Shown: positions 6,251 to 13,624 of the stretch, one piece after another | How the letters are laid out: each line of letters opens with the position of its first letter | How positions within the stretch are numbered: position 1 is the stretch's first letter | Assembly (NCBI GenBank): GCA_041946685.1 | Contig: JBHGAV010000043.1 | Coordinates: forward strand, 1 to 38,627 | Source: JBHGAV01 sp041946685 | GTDB taxonomy: Bacteria > Acidobacteriota > Terriglobia > Bryobacterales > Bryobacteraceae | Direction: 5' to 3' | Length of the DNA: 38,627 nt | Position numbers and translations under genes: made by a program | The notes under the pieces: generated by a model | What the model was told of the DNA's origin: nothing | Database searches by the model: none | What the model saw: the letters and a program-made list of their open reading frames with translations, nothing else

Positions 6251-7527
6251 TTTGCGCCGAGCCGTGCGTTCGGATTGATGAAGAACCAGGCCATGGCGCC
6301 AAGCACGCACAAGCCCGCCGCCACCAAGAAGGACGGCGTCCATCCGAGGCTGTTGGCAATCACCGGCGTCAGGCTGGAAGCGGTGATGCCTCCAATCTGT
6401 CCGACCATGTTCATCAATGCCGAAGCGCTCCCCGCCGAGGGCCCCGCGACGTCGGCGGCCACGGCCCAGTAGGAACTAAGGCAGAAGTAGACCGCGCCGG
6501 CGCCGAGAGCCAGGACAAAGATCGAAATCGCCGCGCTTTCCACCTGGGTGGCGATCGCGATCAGGAGCCCGCATCCGGCCATCCCCACCAGGCCCAGTCC
6601 GCAGCGCGCCGTGCGCTTCCCCCAGCGGCGGGAGGCCTTGTCGGCCAGCCAGCCGCCGAGCGGCGCCGCAACCATCATGGCCAGGAACGGGAGCATCGAG
6701 TAGAAGCTACTAGACCTCAGATCGAGCCCGCGCGCCCGGTTCACATAGATGAAGAACCACGAGAAGAAGATGTAGACGGCGTAGGCGAACGCATAGTAGC
6801 TTAGCGACAAGAGGATCACCTGCCTGTCGCGTATGATGACGCCCCAGGGTAGGGCGCCCTGCTTATCCGTCTTCTTCACAGGCGCGGGAATCCCGGCCTC
6901 GATCAACTCCAGCTCGGATTTGCTGATTAGGGGATGCGCCCGGGGTTTGTTTCGCGCCACCATGTACCACAGGATCCCCGCCGCAATTCCGATCAGCGCG
7001 CTGATGTGAAACGACCACTTCCAGCCCAGATTCAGCATGAGGAACGTGATCAACGGCGGGGTGATGGCGGAGCCGAAGCCTGCGCCGCACAGGCCGAAGC
7101 CGTTGGCCACGCCCCGCTCGCCCGTGGGAATCCAGTCGGCTACCAGCCGGTTGGAGGCCGGATACACGACCGCTTCACCGGCTCCAACCAATGCGCGAAC
7201 CAGAATCATCAGTGGAAAGGAGTACGCCAGACCCGCGGGCACAAAGGCCGTCAGGATCGTGAAGAAGCTCCAGAAGAGCACTCCGACGGTAATCACCATG
7301 CGAGGGCCGAAACGATCCGCCAGCCTTCCGCCAGGCACCTGAAAGAGCGCGTATCCGAAAATCAGCGCGCTCAGAATCCAGCCGAGCTGAACGTCGCTCC
7401 AGCCGTACTCCTTCAGCACAGCCTGGCCCGCGACGGACATGTTCACGCGCGCCACGTACGCGATCGCCGTCATCACGAAGATGAAGGAGATCAGAACCCA
7501 TCGCAGCCGGCCCTCGAGGAGTTTCAT
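6247..7527 (-). CDS. MFS transporter, paralogue of the 1897-3180 transporter
   Basis: A 426-residue MFS permease of the anion:cation symporter type with about 12 membrane segments. It is clearly paralogous to the transporter at 1897-3180: 'GYALFQVPGGRLADRFGPR', 'GEAVVYPASNRLV' and 'TPPLITF' are shared almost word for word. One difference stands out: the 'YLDRVNIS' motif is 'YVARVNMS' here, so the aspartate usually found in this family is alanine. Upstream is an 80-nt gap with a purine-rich GGAGGGAGGG Shine-Dalgarno region (minus strand) about 9 nt before ATG at 7527. Downstream it is coupled (ATGA) to the O-antigen-ligase-like gene. Its substrate and its role at the end of an EPS locus are unknown. 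Confidence 0.85.
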   Translation of the reverse strand: MKLLEGRLRWVLISFIFVMTAIAYVARVNMSVAGQAVLKEYGWSDVQLGWILSALIFGYALFQVPGGRLADRFGPRMVITVGVLFWSFFTILTAFVPAGLAYSFPLMILVRALVGAGEAVVYPASNRLVADWIPTGERGVANGFGLCGAGFGSAITPPLITFLMLNLGWKWSFHISALIGIAAGILWYMVARNKPRAHPLISKSELELIEAGIPAPVKKTDKQGALPWGVIIRDRQVILLSLSYYAFAYAVYIFFSWFFIYVNRARGLDLRSSSFYSMLPFLAMMVAAPLGGWLADKASRRWGKRTARCGLGLVGMAGCGLLIAIATQVESAAISIFVLALGAGAVYFCLSSYWAVAADVAGPSAGSASALMNMVGQIGGITASSLTPVIANSLGWTPSFLVAAGLCVLGAMAWFFINPNARLGAK

Positions 7528-7607
7528 CTACACGAGCCCTCCCTCCGCGCAAGCGGAAAGTATGTCACGAAAGCCCTGGATGGCGCAATGCGCGGCGGCG
7601 CCCGGGG

Positions 7608-9068
7608 TCAGTAGGCGCCTTTGGCGAACAACACGGCGCGGATGGTACGGGCGAGGATGTGAAGATCGAGCCACAGCGACCAGTTGCGGATGTAGTAAGT
7701 GTCCAGCGCCTGTTGCACCCGCAGGTCGCCGTCGCTGCGCGCCGAGACTTGCCACAGCCCGGTCAATCCGGGCAGGACGCGGGCGCGAAGCTTGCGGAAA
7801 TCGGCGTCGAACCGCTCCAGATGGTATCCCGGGAACGGACGGGGGCCGACCAGGCTCATCTCTCCCAGCATCACGTTCCACAGCTGCGGCACCTCGTCAA
7901 GGCTGGTCCGCCGCAGCAGGTTCCCGATGACCGGCAGCAGCCGCGGGTCGGCCTTCAGCTTGAAGTAGCGCTGCCACTCGCGGCGCGCTTCGGGGTGCGA
8001 TGCCAGGTGTCGTTCGAGCAGCTCGTCCGCGTTCGTGTACATGGTGCGAAGCTTCCAAACGCGGATCGAACGGCCCCCCTCGCCCCCCCGGTCCTGCAAG
8101 AAGAACGCGGGACCCGGATCGGTCAGCTTGATCCACAGCGCAGCCAGGGCGACCAGGGGCCAGGTGACCAGGATGGCGAGGAAAGCGATCAGCAGGTCGA
8201 GCGCGCGCTTGAGCCAGCGGTTTAACGGAATCAGCAGGTTCTGCCGGACCTCCAGTCCCAGCTCCCCGCCCAGGTCGCGCGTGGAGACCCACAGACTGGA
8301 CATGCCGAACAGATCCGGTATCACGATTACGTGGCTGAATGCCGTGCCCATCCTTTCCAGCAGCGAAAGCAGTTCCTCCCGCTTCAGGTTGGGCATCGCC
8401 ACCAGCGCGTGATGGATCTTGAGTTGCCGGCCCAGGTCCACCGCGATCGACAAGGGCCCCGCGACGGGGATTCCGGAGTACTCTTCCTCCGTCCCTTCCT
8501 CGTCCTCGAGGAAGACCACCGGCTTCAGGCCTAGATCCGGCTGCGCCCGCAGGCTCGACACCACCCGGCGTCCCGCCTGCCCCGCCCCAAGCACGAGCAC
8601 GGGCACGCCCCACCATCGCCTCGAGGCGCAGCAGGACCTGAGCGCCGAGCGCAAGAGGGGCACCAATATCACGGAACAGGCCCAGCCGGCCAGCAGCACG
8701 CCGCGCGAGAAGCCGGTCTCCCTCAGCAGCACGATGCAGGCCGACCCGACCAGATACACGATGGTCGTCCCCAGTACCGCGCGTCGCAGTTCCTCCACCG
8801 GACTGAGACCCACGCCCGGGTACAAGCCGAGCATGGCGTACGCGGCCACGAAGACCGCCAGTGCCGGCCACAACTCCAGGTACGACGCGGCGTCAACCGC
8901 CCTGTTCAGGCGGCTCCAGCACTCCGCCGACAGCCACCCCGAGAGGGCGATCGCCGCGAGGTCGCTTGCGGCGACGGCCAGGCCCGTGGCCAGGGGATTG
9001 GCCGTGCCCTCCGTCAGGAGCGCGACGTTCTCACGCCGGCCGAGATACGCGTCGAAGGTGGTCCCCAT
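7608..9068 (-). CDS. Undecaprenyl-phosphate glycosylphosphotransferase, WbaP type
   Basis: A 486-residue initiating enzyme that transfers a sugar 1-phosphate from a nucleotide sugar to undecaprenyl phosphate, the first step of EPS repeat-unit assembly on the inner membrane. The N-terminal part has several hydrophobic helices. The middle is a Rossmann-like region ('VLVLGAGQAGRRVVSSL'). The C-terminal third is the catalytic bacterial sugar transferase domain: 'KRALDLLIAFLAIL', 'DPGPAFFLQDRGG', 'VWKLRTMY', 'RRTSLDEVPQLWNVMLGEMS', 'LVGPRPF' and 'PGLTGLWQVSAR'. This architecture matches WbaP/WcaJ-type enzymes; whether the sugar is glucose or galactose cannot be told. ATG at 9068 lies 13 nt after the WecG-like gene. 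A small TCCGC/GCGGA stem-loop occurs in the 80-nt gap that follows, without a T-tract. Confidence 0.93.
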   Translation of the reverse strand: MGTTFDAYLGRRENVALLTEGTANPLATGLAVAASDLAAIALSGWLSAECWSRLNRAVDAASYLELWPALAVFVAAYAMLGLYPGVGLSPVEELRRAVLGTTIVYLVGSACIVLLRETGFSRGVLLAGWACSVILVPLLRSALRSCCASRRWWGVPVLVLGAGQAGRRVVSSLRAQPDLGLKPVVFLEDEEGTEEEYSGIPVAGPLSIAVDLGRQLKIHHALVAMPNLKREELLSLLERMGTAFSHVIVIPDLFGMSSLWVSTRDLGGELGLEVRQNLLIPLNRWLKRALDLLIAFLAILVTWPLVALAALWIKLTDPGPAFFLQDRGGEGGRSIRVWKLRTMYTNADELLERHLASHPEARREWQRYFKLKADPRLLPVIGNLLRRTSLDEVPQLWNVMLGEMSLVGPRPFPGYHLERFDADFRKLRARVLPGLTGLWQVSARSDGDLRVQQALDTYYIRNWSLWLDLHILARTIRAVLFAKGAY

Positions 9069-9081
9069 ACGCCAGAGTCTG

Positions 9082-9849
9082 TTACGTCCTCAGCCGTTGT
9101 TCGAGCAATTGCACCGCAAAAAGCGCCGCGAACCTGGGATTGTGCTTCAGGTACCGACGCCAGAGGCGGCGCGGCTCGGTGCCGAGACGGAACACCCATT
9201 CCAGGCCGTTCGATTGCATCCAGCCTGGCGCCTGCGGCTTGACCCCCGCCAGGAAGTCGAACGCCGCCCCCACGCCCAGCATGACGGCCCGGACGAGTCC
9301 GCGGTGCGCCGCCATCCAGCGTTCCTGCTTGGGAGTGCTCAACCCGATGAAAAGGATCCTGGCGCCGCTGGCCTCGATGTCCCGGACCACCTGCTCGTCC
9401 TCGGCCGGCGACAGAGGGCGGAACGGTGGAGCGAAGGCGTACGGCGCCTTCAGCGCCGGATAGTCGCGGCGGACCGCGGCCAACAGCTTCCGCAGCACAC
9501 CCTCGGTGGCCCCGTAGAAGCCCACCGGAACTCCGGCGCGCTCGGCGGCGGCGAGCACTGCCGGCGTGAGATCGGGACCGTAAACCCGGGTGGCATCCCG
9601 CAAGCCGAGCATCCTGAGCCCCCAGACCAGGGGCATGCCGTCCGGGGTGACAAGGTCGGCGCGGTTCATGATTTCGAGAAAGTCGCGCGAGTCGTGCGCT
9701 TCCATCACGTTGTTCACGCTGGCGGCGCAAACGTAGCGCGACTCGCCCGCCTGCGCCCAGGCGAGAATCCGGCCTGCGGCATCCTGGTACCGGGTGCGGT
9801 CGACGCGCATCCCCAGGATGTTCCTCGAAGATTCGGCCAGAACGCACAT
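9082..9849 (-). CDS. WecG/TagA/CpsF family glycosyltransferase (GT26)
   Basis: A 255-residue cytosolic, membrane-associated transferase. Members move N-acetylmannosamine, its uronic acid or other sugars onto undecaprenyl-PP-linked acceptors. 'VTPDGMPLVWGLRMLG' gives the conserved Asp70 of the TPDG motif, 'RVYGPDLTPAVL' and 'GFYGATEGV' follow, and 'LFIGLSTPKQERWMAAH' is the diagnostic late motif. The start is taken as ATG 9849, giving 'NILGMRVD', the normal family N-terminus. Longer reading frames upstream would run into the preceding gene. It starts 5 nt after the DUF362 stop codon and ends 13 nt before the initiating transferase. Confidence 0.9.
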   Translation of the reverse strand: MCVLAESSRNILGMRVDRTRYQDAAGRILAWAQAGESRYVCAASVNNVMEAHDSRDFLEIMNRADLVTPDGMPLVWGLRMLGLRDATRVYGPDLTPAVLAAAERAGVPVGFYGATEGVLRKLLAAVRRDYPALKAPYAFAPPFRPLSPAEDEQVVRDIEASGARILFIGLSTPKQERWMAAHRGLVRAVMLGVGAAFDFLAGVKPQAPGWMQSNGLEWVFRLGTEPRRLWRRYLKHNPRFAALFAVQLLEQRLRT

Positions 9850-9854
9850 GGGAT

Positions 9855-10820
9855 TCAGTAGAATGGCTCGCGGAAGCAATACAGAAGACGGTGGAGCGGC
9901 GCCGCCAGCCGCGATTCGTAGCCGAGCCATGCCAGCACTCTGGAATGGAAAGTGAACCATCCCGGCAGGTCCGTCCACTGCCTTTCCAGCCGGAATCGCG
10001 CCCTTTGGAACTCCCGGTAGTCGGTGTTCCATTCGATTCCATCCCAGGCCGCTTCCGGGTGTCGCCGGGCCATGAAGGCAAGGTGTGGAACCCGGTGCCA
10101 GTCAAATCCCATCAGCGTCGCCATCGTCAGGTCCGCCGCCACCACGCTGTCGCTGGCTAGCAGCCAGTCGAGCTCGACCGGATCGCCGCGCATCGGCCCG
10201 TTGCGATTCAGGCCGTACTTGCCGTCCATGATCACGATGGTTCTGGGCAGCGCCTGGTGGACGGCATGGATGACGTAGGGAAAGACCGGGTGAAGCTTCA
10301 ACCGCAGACTGGGTTCCTGGATCACTCCCCACTGGTTCTTGATGGCGCCGCTGAGCACGGTGTTGGCGTGGACTTTGGGCACCGGCATGGTGATGAACAA
10401 GTCGGTCTCGTCCACCAGCAGGCGCGGCAGGGGTACGCCCCGCCGCCGCAGGCCGGTGCGGACCAGGACCTCGCGCGCCGCCTCCCGGGACAGATTCACC
10501 AGGCGGGCGCCGAAGCGTCCGGCCAACTCCACCAGGCCGGTGGCCTGGAACACTTCGTCCATCGAGAAGCGGTTGTAGCCGCCCGAATCCGCCTCGCAGA
10601 CAGTAACCCGGCAACCCGCGTCACTCAGATGCTCGAGCAGGGCCTGAATCGCGCTGATGCTGGTCATGACCCCCGGGCGGTACATGGGGAAGGTCAGGTT
10701 GGGCTTGACCGTCACCCGGAGCCCCGGCCGCAGGGTCGCGGCGCTGCCTAAGAACGCGAGGCCCCCCGCGACGGCCTCACGGTAGCCGGGCCCGAGATCG
10801 GTCAGGAAGACTCTTGGCAT
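9855..10820 (-). CDS. DUF362 domain protein in the EPS operon
   Basis: A 321-residue protein of the DUF362 family, whose function is unknown. The pattern is 'VKPNLTFPMY' near residue 40, 'EADSGGYNRFSMDEVF', and 'FITMPVPKVHANTVLSGAIK' followed by 'NQWG', the family's conserved centre. Many DUF362 proteins carry ferredoxin-like cysteine clusters; none is visible here. A C-terminal stretch of about 100 residues rich in Trp, Arg and Phe follows the domain. The start ATG 10820 lies inside the upstream glycosyltransferase (19-nt overlap) and WecG follows after 5 nt. Expression is therefore tightly tied to EPS synthesis, which suggests a role in polysaccharide assembly or modification; that role is an inference. 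Confidence 0.8.
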   Translation of the reverse strand: MPRVFLTDLGPGYREAVAGGLAFLGSAATLRPGLRVTVKPNLTFPMYRPGVMTSISAIQALLEHLSDAGCRVTVCEADSGGYNRFSMDEVFQATGLVELAGRFGARLVNLSREAAREVLVRTGLRRRGVPLPRLLVDETDLFITMPVPKVHANTVLSGAIKNQWGVIQEPSLRLKLHPVFPYVIHAVHQALPRTIVIMDGKYGLNRNGPMRGDPVELDWLLASDSVVAADLTMATLMGFDWHRVPHLAFMARRHPEAAWDGIEWNTDYREFQRARFRLERQWTDLPGWFTFHSRVLAWLGYESRLAAPLHRLLYCFREPFY

Positions 10821-11998
10821 GGTTCCACGCCCCTGGTCCTACATCGGATCAATCCTTCGTAGAGTCGAGAGATCTGGGCGTAAAACGGCTCGAATTCGAA
10901 CCGCTCCAGGAACCGCCGCCGGCCGCTTGCCCCCATCCCGGACCGCAGACGGCTGTCTGCCAGCAGCTTTTCCAAGGCCTGCGCGAGGCCCTCGGCGTCC
11001 CCCGGAGACACCAGGATCCCGGTTGCGCCGTCTTCAATCTGCTCCACGGTGCCGCCCAACCTCGTCCCGATCACTGGCTTGCCCATGGCCATCGATTCGA
11101 CAACCACCCCGCCGAACGGCTCGGGCAGCGTGGTGGGCAAGACGGTGACGTCCAGCGCCGCAAACGCGGCCTTGATATCGGCCACGTCTCCCGTGTAGAT
11201 CACGCGATCCTCCAACCCGTACCGCGCAATCATCTGTTCCACCTTAGCCAACTGGTCTTCGTTGCCGGGAAAAGGGCTGCCGATCAGGAGAAACTTGGCC
11301 TCCGGGAGCCTTCCCGCCATGCGCGAGATCGCCTCGATGAACACATCCTGGCCCTTCCGGCCCAGCTTGATGCGGCCGACCAGACCGGCCACGGGTCCGC
11401 CGTTCAGGCCGAACCTGGCGCGGAAAGCGGCCACGCGCTCCCCGGTCACTCCCTCGAACTCCTCTCTTGGGAATCCGTCGTGGATCACCCGGACCCGCCC
11501 CGACAAGTCCGCCCCGGCAAACTGCCGCCCGACAGCGGCCGATACCGCGACCACCGCGTCGGCGAGGCGCAGCATGATCCTCCGGTGGACTCTCCAGAGC
11601 CCCGGGAACTCGCTGAAGAATTCACGGATGTGCCAGACGTGCGGTCGCCGGCCGAGGAGGGCCGCAACCGGCGAGGAAAGGATCAACGCCGTGTTGGTGT
11701 GCACCACATCGACGCTGTGCCTCCGCATGAGCCGCAGTATCTCGAGGATCGATACGGGCAGCACGGCAAAGAGTCTGAGCAGGCCCAGGGGCGTGAACGC
11801 CCGGCGCTCCACGAAAGCCAGCCTGGGGTGGACCGCCGTCTGCGCCCCGGCCCGCGACAGCTCGGCTTCCAGCGGACCATGCTCCGGAAGGACGACGACG
11901 GTGCGGTGCCCTTCTGCCTGAAGCCTTGCGACCAGGCGCAACAGAGAACGGCTGGCGCCGTAAAGATCTGAAGTGTTGTGTACGAATAATATGGTCAT
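10802..11998 (-). CDS. Glycosyltransferase family 4 (GT-B)
   Basis: A 398-residue retaining glycosyltransferase. The N-terminal 'ILFVHNTSDLYGASRSLLRL' is a GT4 N-domain with the Gly-Ala-Ser loop, 'GLVGRIKLGRKGQDVFIEA' starts the nucleotide-sugar domain, and 'EPFGGVVVESMAMGKPVIGT' is the EX7E motif. It should add one sugar of the EPS repeat unit on the cytosolic face. ATG at 11998 is chosen because the protein then begins directly with the first beta strand; AAGGTG lies about 7 nt upstream. It is divergent from the methyltransferase at 12033 (34 nt apart) and overlaps the DUF362 gene by 19 nt. Transcripts must either start in the short gap or read through from the EPS genes above, antisense to the inverted gene. 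Confidence 0.92.
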   Translation of the reverse strand: MTILFVHNTSDLYGASRSLLRLVARLQAEGHRTVVVLPEHGPLEAELSRAGAQTAVHPRLAFVERRAFTPLGLLRLFAVLPVSILEILRLMRRHSVDVVHTNTALILSSPVAALLGRRPHVWHIREFFSEFPGLWRVHRRIMLRLADAVVAVSAAVGRQFAGADLSGRVRVIHDGFPREEFEGVTGERVAAFRARFGLNGGPVAGLVGRIKLGRKGQDVFIEAISRMAGRLPEAKFLLIGSPFPGNEDQLAKVEQMIARYGLEDRVIYTGDVADIKAAFAALDVTVLPTTLPEPFGGVVVESMAMGKPVIGTRLGGTVEQIEDGATGILVSPGDAEGLAQALEKLLADSRLRSGMGASGRRRFLERFEFEPFYAQISRLYEGLIRCRTRGVEPCQESS

Positions 11999-12032
11999 GG
12001 GCGCACCTTGCGAATCGCCGTCAACCCCGGGG

Positions 12033-12776
12033 ATGCGAGCGCCGCTGAGTCTGGCCGCCGGCACGGAGCCGTCCCCGCCCGGCGGGCGCATCTATACCGA
12101 TGGCTCCTACCTGGACAATACGGGCGGCACGTGGCATCTGGAAGATTCGCCGTTCAAGGCAAGTCAGGTCCTCAGGATGTTGGCCCGGCATCCCGAGATC
12201 CGGCCCGACACGATCTGTGAGATCGGTTGCGGCGCCGGCGGGATTCTCCACGAGCTTCAGAAGGCCCTGCCGGAGCGCATCACCTTCACCGGCTACGAGA
12301 TCAGCCCTCAGGCTCACGCGTTGAGTTCGCGCTTCTCGGGCCCGCGATGCCGCTACTTGCTGGGCGACGCCTTTGACGACCCCTCCGTGTACGACCTGGT
12401 CCTGGTGATGGACGTGGTGGAGCATGTCGAGGATTGCTTCACCTTTCTGCGCCGGGCCAAGCAGAAGGGCCGCTGGAAGCTCTACCAGATCCCCCTCGAA
12501 ACACATCTCACCGCCGTGGTGAGAGGCGTCAACGGGCGCATGTGGGATTCGGTCGGCCATATTCACCTGTTCACCATGGAGACCGCCGTCAGGACGCTCG
12601 AGCATACGGGGAATCGCGTACTGGATTGGATTCTCACTCCCGGGATGCTTGCCAAGCCGAGGAAGGCGATTCGGAATCATCTGGCGAACCTCGTGCGGGT
12701 CCCGCTGGCCATGCTCAGCCCCAAGCTCGCTGTCCGCCTGGTTGGCGGCTATTCGATGCTGATCCTCGCTGAGTAG
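12033..12776 (+). CDS. Class I SAM-dependent methyltransferase, inverted within the EPS locus
   Basis: A Rossmann-fold methyltransferase of about 247 residues. Motif I is 'ICEIGCGAGGILHEL', the acidic residue after strand 2 is in 'TGYEISPQA', and 'YDLVLVMDVVEHVED' is motif IV. It is likely to methylate a sugar or intermediate of the EPS; the acceptor is unknown. It is the only plus-strand gene between 5055 and 28391. The start is uncertain: ATG 12033 is used, but ATGs at 11997 and 11991 are in frame and would overlap the start of the divergent glycosyltransferase. Its 3' end overlaps the convergent methyltransferase gene by 28 nt, so it is transcribed through by, or against, the EPS operon. 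Confidence 0.85.
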   Translation: MRAPLSLAAGTEPSPPGGRIYTDGSYLDNTGGTWHLEDSPFKASQVLRMLARHPEIRPDTICEIGCGAGGILHELQKALPERITFTGYEISPQAHALSSRFSGPRCRYLLGDAFDDPSVYDLVLVMDVVEHVEDCFTFLRRAKQKGRWKLYQIPLETHLTAVVRGVNGRMWDSVGHIHLFTMETAVRTLEHTGNRVLDWILTPGMLAKPRKAIRNHLANLVRVPLAMLSPKLAVRLVGGYSMLILAE

Positions 12777-13624
12777 GACTCCCCCAGGCAGCCGGCGCTC
12801 CGGCCACCCTCGATCCGCTTCGGTCCCAGCAGGCTGATGCCAAAAAGGGAGTCCGCTTTATGGGCAGCCCGGACGGCGAAAGCGCTTGCCACCCGCCCGT
12901 GACTCAGCCACTCCTCAAACGCCGCGTTGCCCTCGATGTCGTCGCAAATGCCGACGCCGTCCTCGGCCATAAAGGGAGCCACGGTCTCCAGTTCCCACTT
13001 CACCATGCGGTAAGTGTGCAGGCTGTCGTGGATGAAGATGTCTACCGGCGCCAACTCGGAGGCCACCCGCCCAAGCCATTGCCGGCTGGAGCCCAACTGG
13101 AGACGCCAGCGTCCCCTCAGCCTCTCCGGCACGGCGCGACCCACGTCGCCGGTGGCGTCGGCGCCGAGCGGCGGCAGGTCGATACTCGCCAGCGTGCCGC
13201 AGCCGTTCACCTGCATCGCTTGAAGCAGGTAGGCGGACGTTACGCCGTAGGACACCCCCGTCTCGATGACGGCTTTTGGCCGCTTCAGCCGGCAGAGAAC
13301 ATAGCAGAATCGAGCCAGCGCCCGGTCGGCGCTGTAGATCAGGGGAATGGCGGGTGTGCTTTCTGCTCCCTCCATTCGCTCGGCGATTTCCCGCTCCACT
13401 TCCTCCAAGGCGCTCTCACGGAACAAGCCGGTGGGGTCGCAATCGAGCGCCTCTCCGATGAGGCGGCAGGCGTCCTCCTGGTTTACCACCGGGCACAGCC
13501 CGCGCCGCACGGGAGCGCCGCTCAGCCGGGCGTCCACGATCGAATCGACCCTAGCCACAAATTCCGAAGGGTTCCGCATCAGGACACCCAACAGACACCT
13601 TGTCTTGTGAATGGCAGCCTTCAT
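12749..13624 (-). CDS. Class I SAM-dependent methyltransferase (Methyltransf_24-like)
   Basis: A 291-residue protein. After an alpha-helical N-terminus, 'KAVIETGVSYGVTSAYLLQ' is motif I and 'GTLASIDLPPLG' gives the acidic residue for the cofactor ribose. 'VDIFIHDSLHTYRMVKWELE' and 'GVGICDDIEGN' are the metal-site-like motifs of the Methyltransf_24/cephalosporin-hydroxylase-like group. It probably methylates a sugar hydroxyl in the EPS. ATG at 13624 overlaps the stop of the upstream polymerase gene (ATGA), so translation is coupled. The 3' end overlaps the convergent methyltransferase gene by 28 nt. Confidence 0.85.
   Translation of the reverse strand: MKAAIHKTRCLLGVLMRNPSEFVARVDSIVDARLSGAPVRRGLCPVVNQEDACRLIGEALDCDPTGLFRESALEEVEREIAERMEGAESTPAIPLIYSADRALARFCYVLCRLKRPKAVIETGVSYGVTSAYLLQAMQVNGCGTLASIDLPPLGADATGDVGRAVPERLRGRWRLQLGSSRQWLGRVASELAPVDIFIHDSLHTYRMVKWELETVAPFMAEDGVGICDDIEGNAAFEEWLSHGRVASAFAVRAAHKADSLFGISLLGPKRIEGGRSAGCLGESYSARISIE

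Noticed and set aside
7546..7562. TCCGC-GCAA-GCGGA-like small stem-loop after the WbaP gene
   Set aside because: A five-pair stem with no T-tract, overlapping the ribosome-binding region of the next gene; too weak for a terminator call.
8419..9861. A 480-codon plus-strand frame across the WbaP and WecG genes
   Set aside because: It spans the junction of two well-supported minus-strand genes and its product is Arg/Pro/Ser-rich without any domain.
11981..11997. AT-rich patch (TAATAT at 11987-11992) as the promoter of the inverted methyltransferase
   Set aside because: No -35 element lies at a proper distance, and the bases encode the first codons of the divergent glycosyltransferase.
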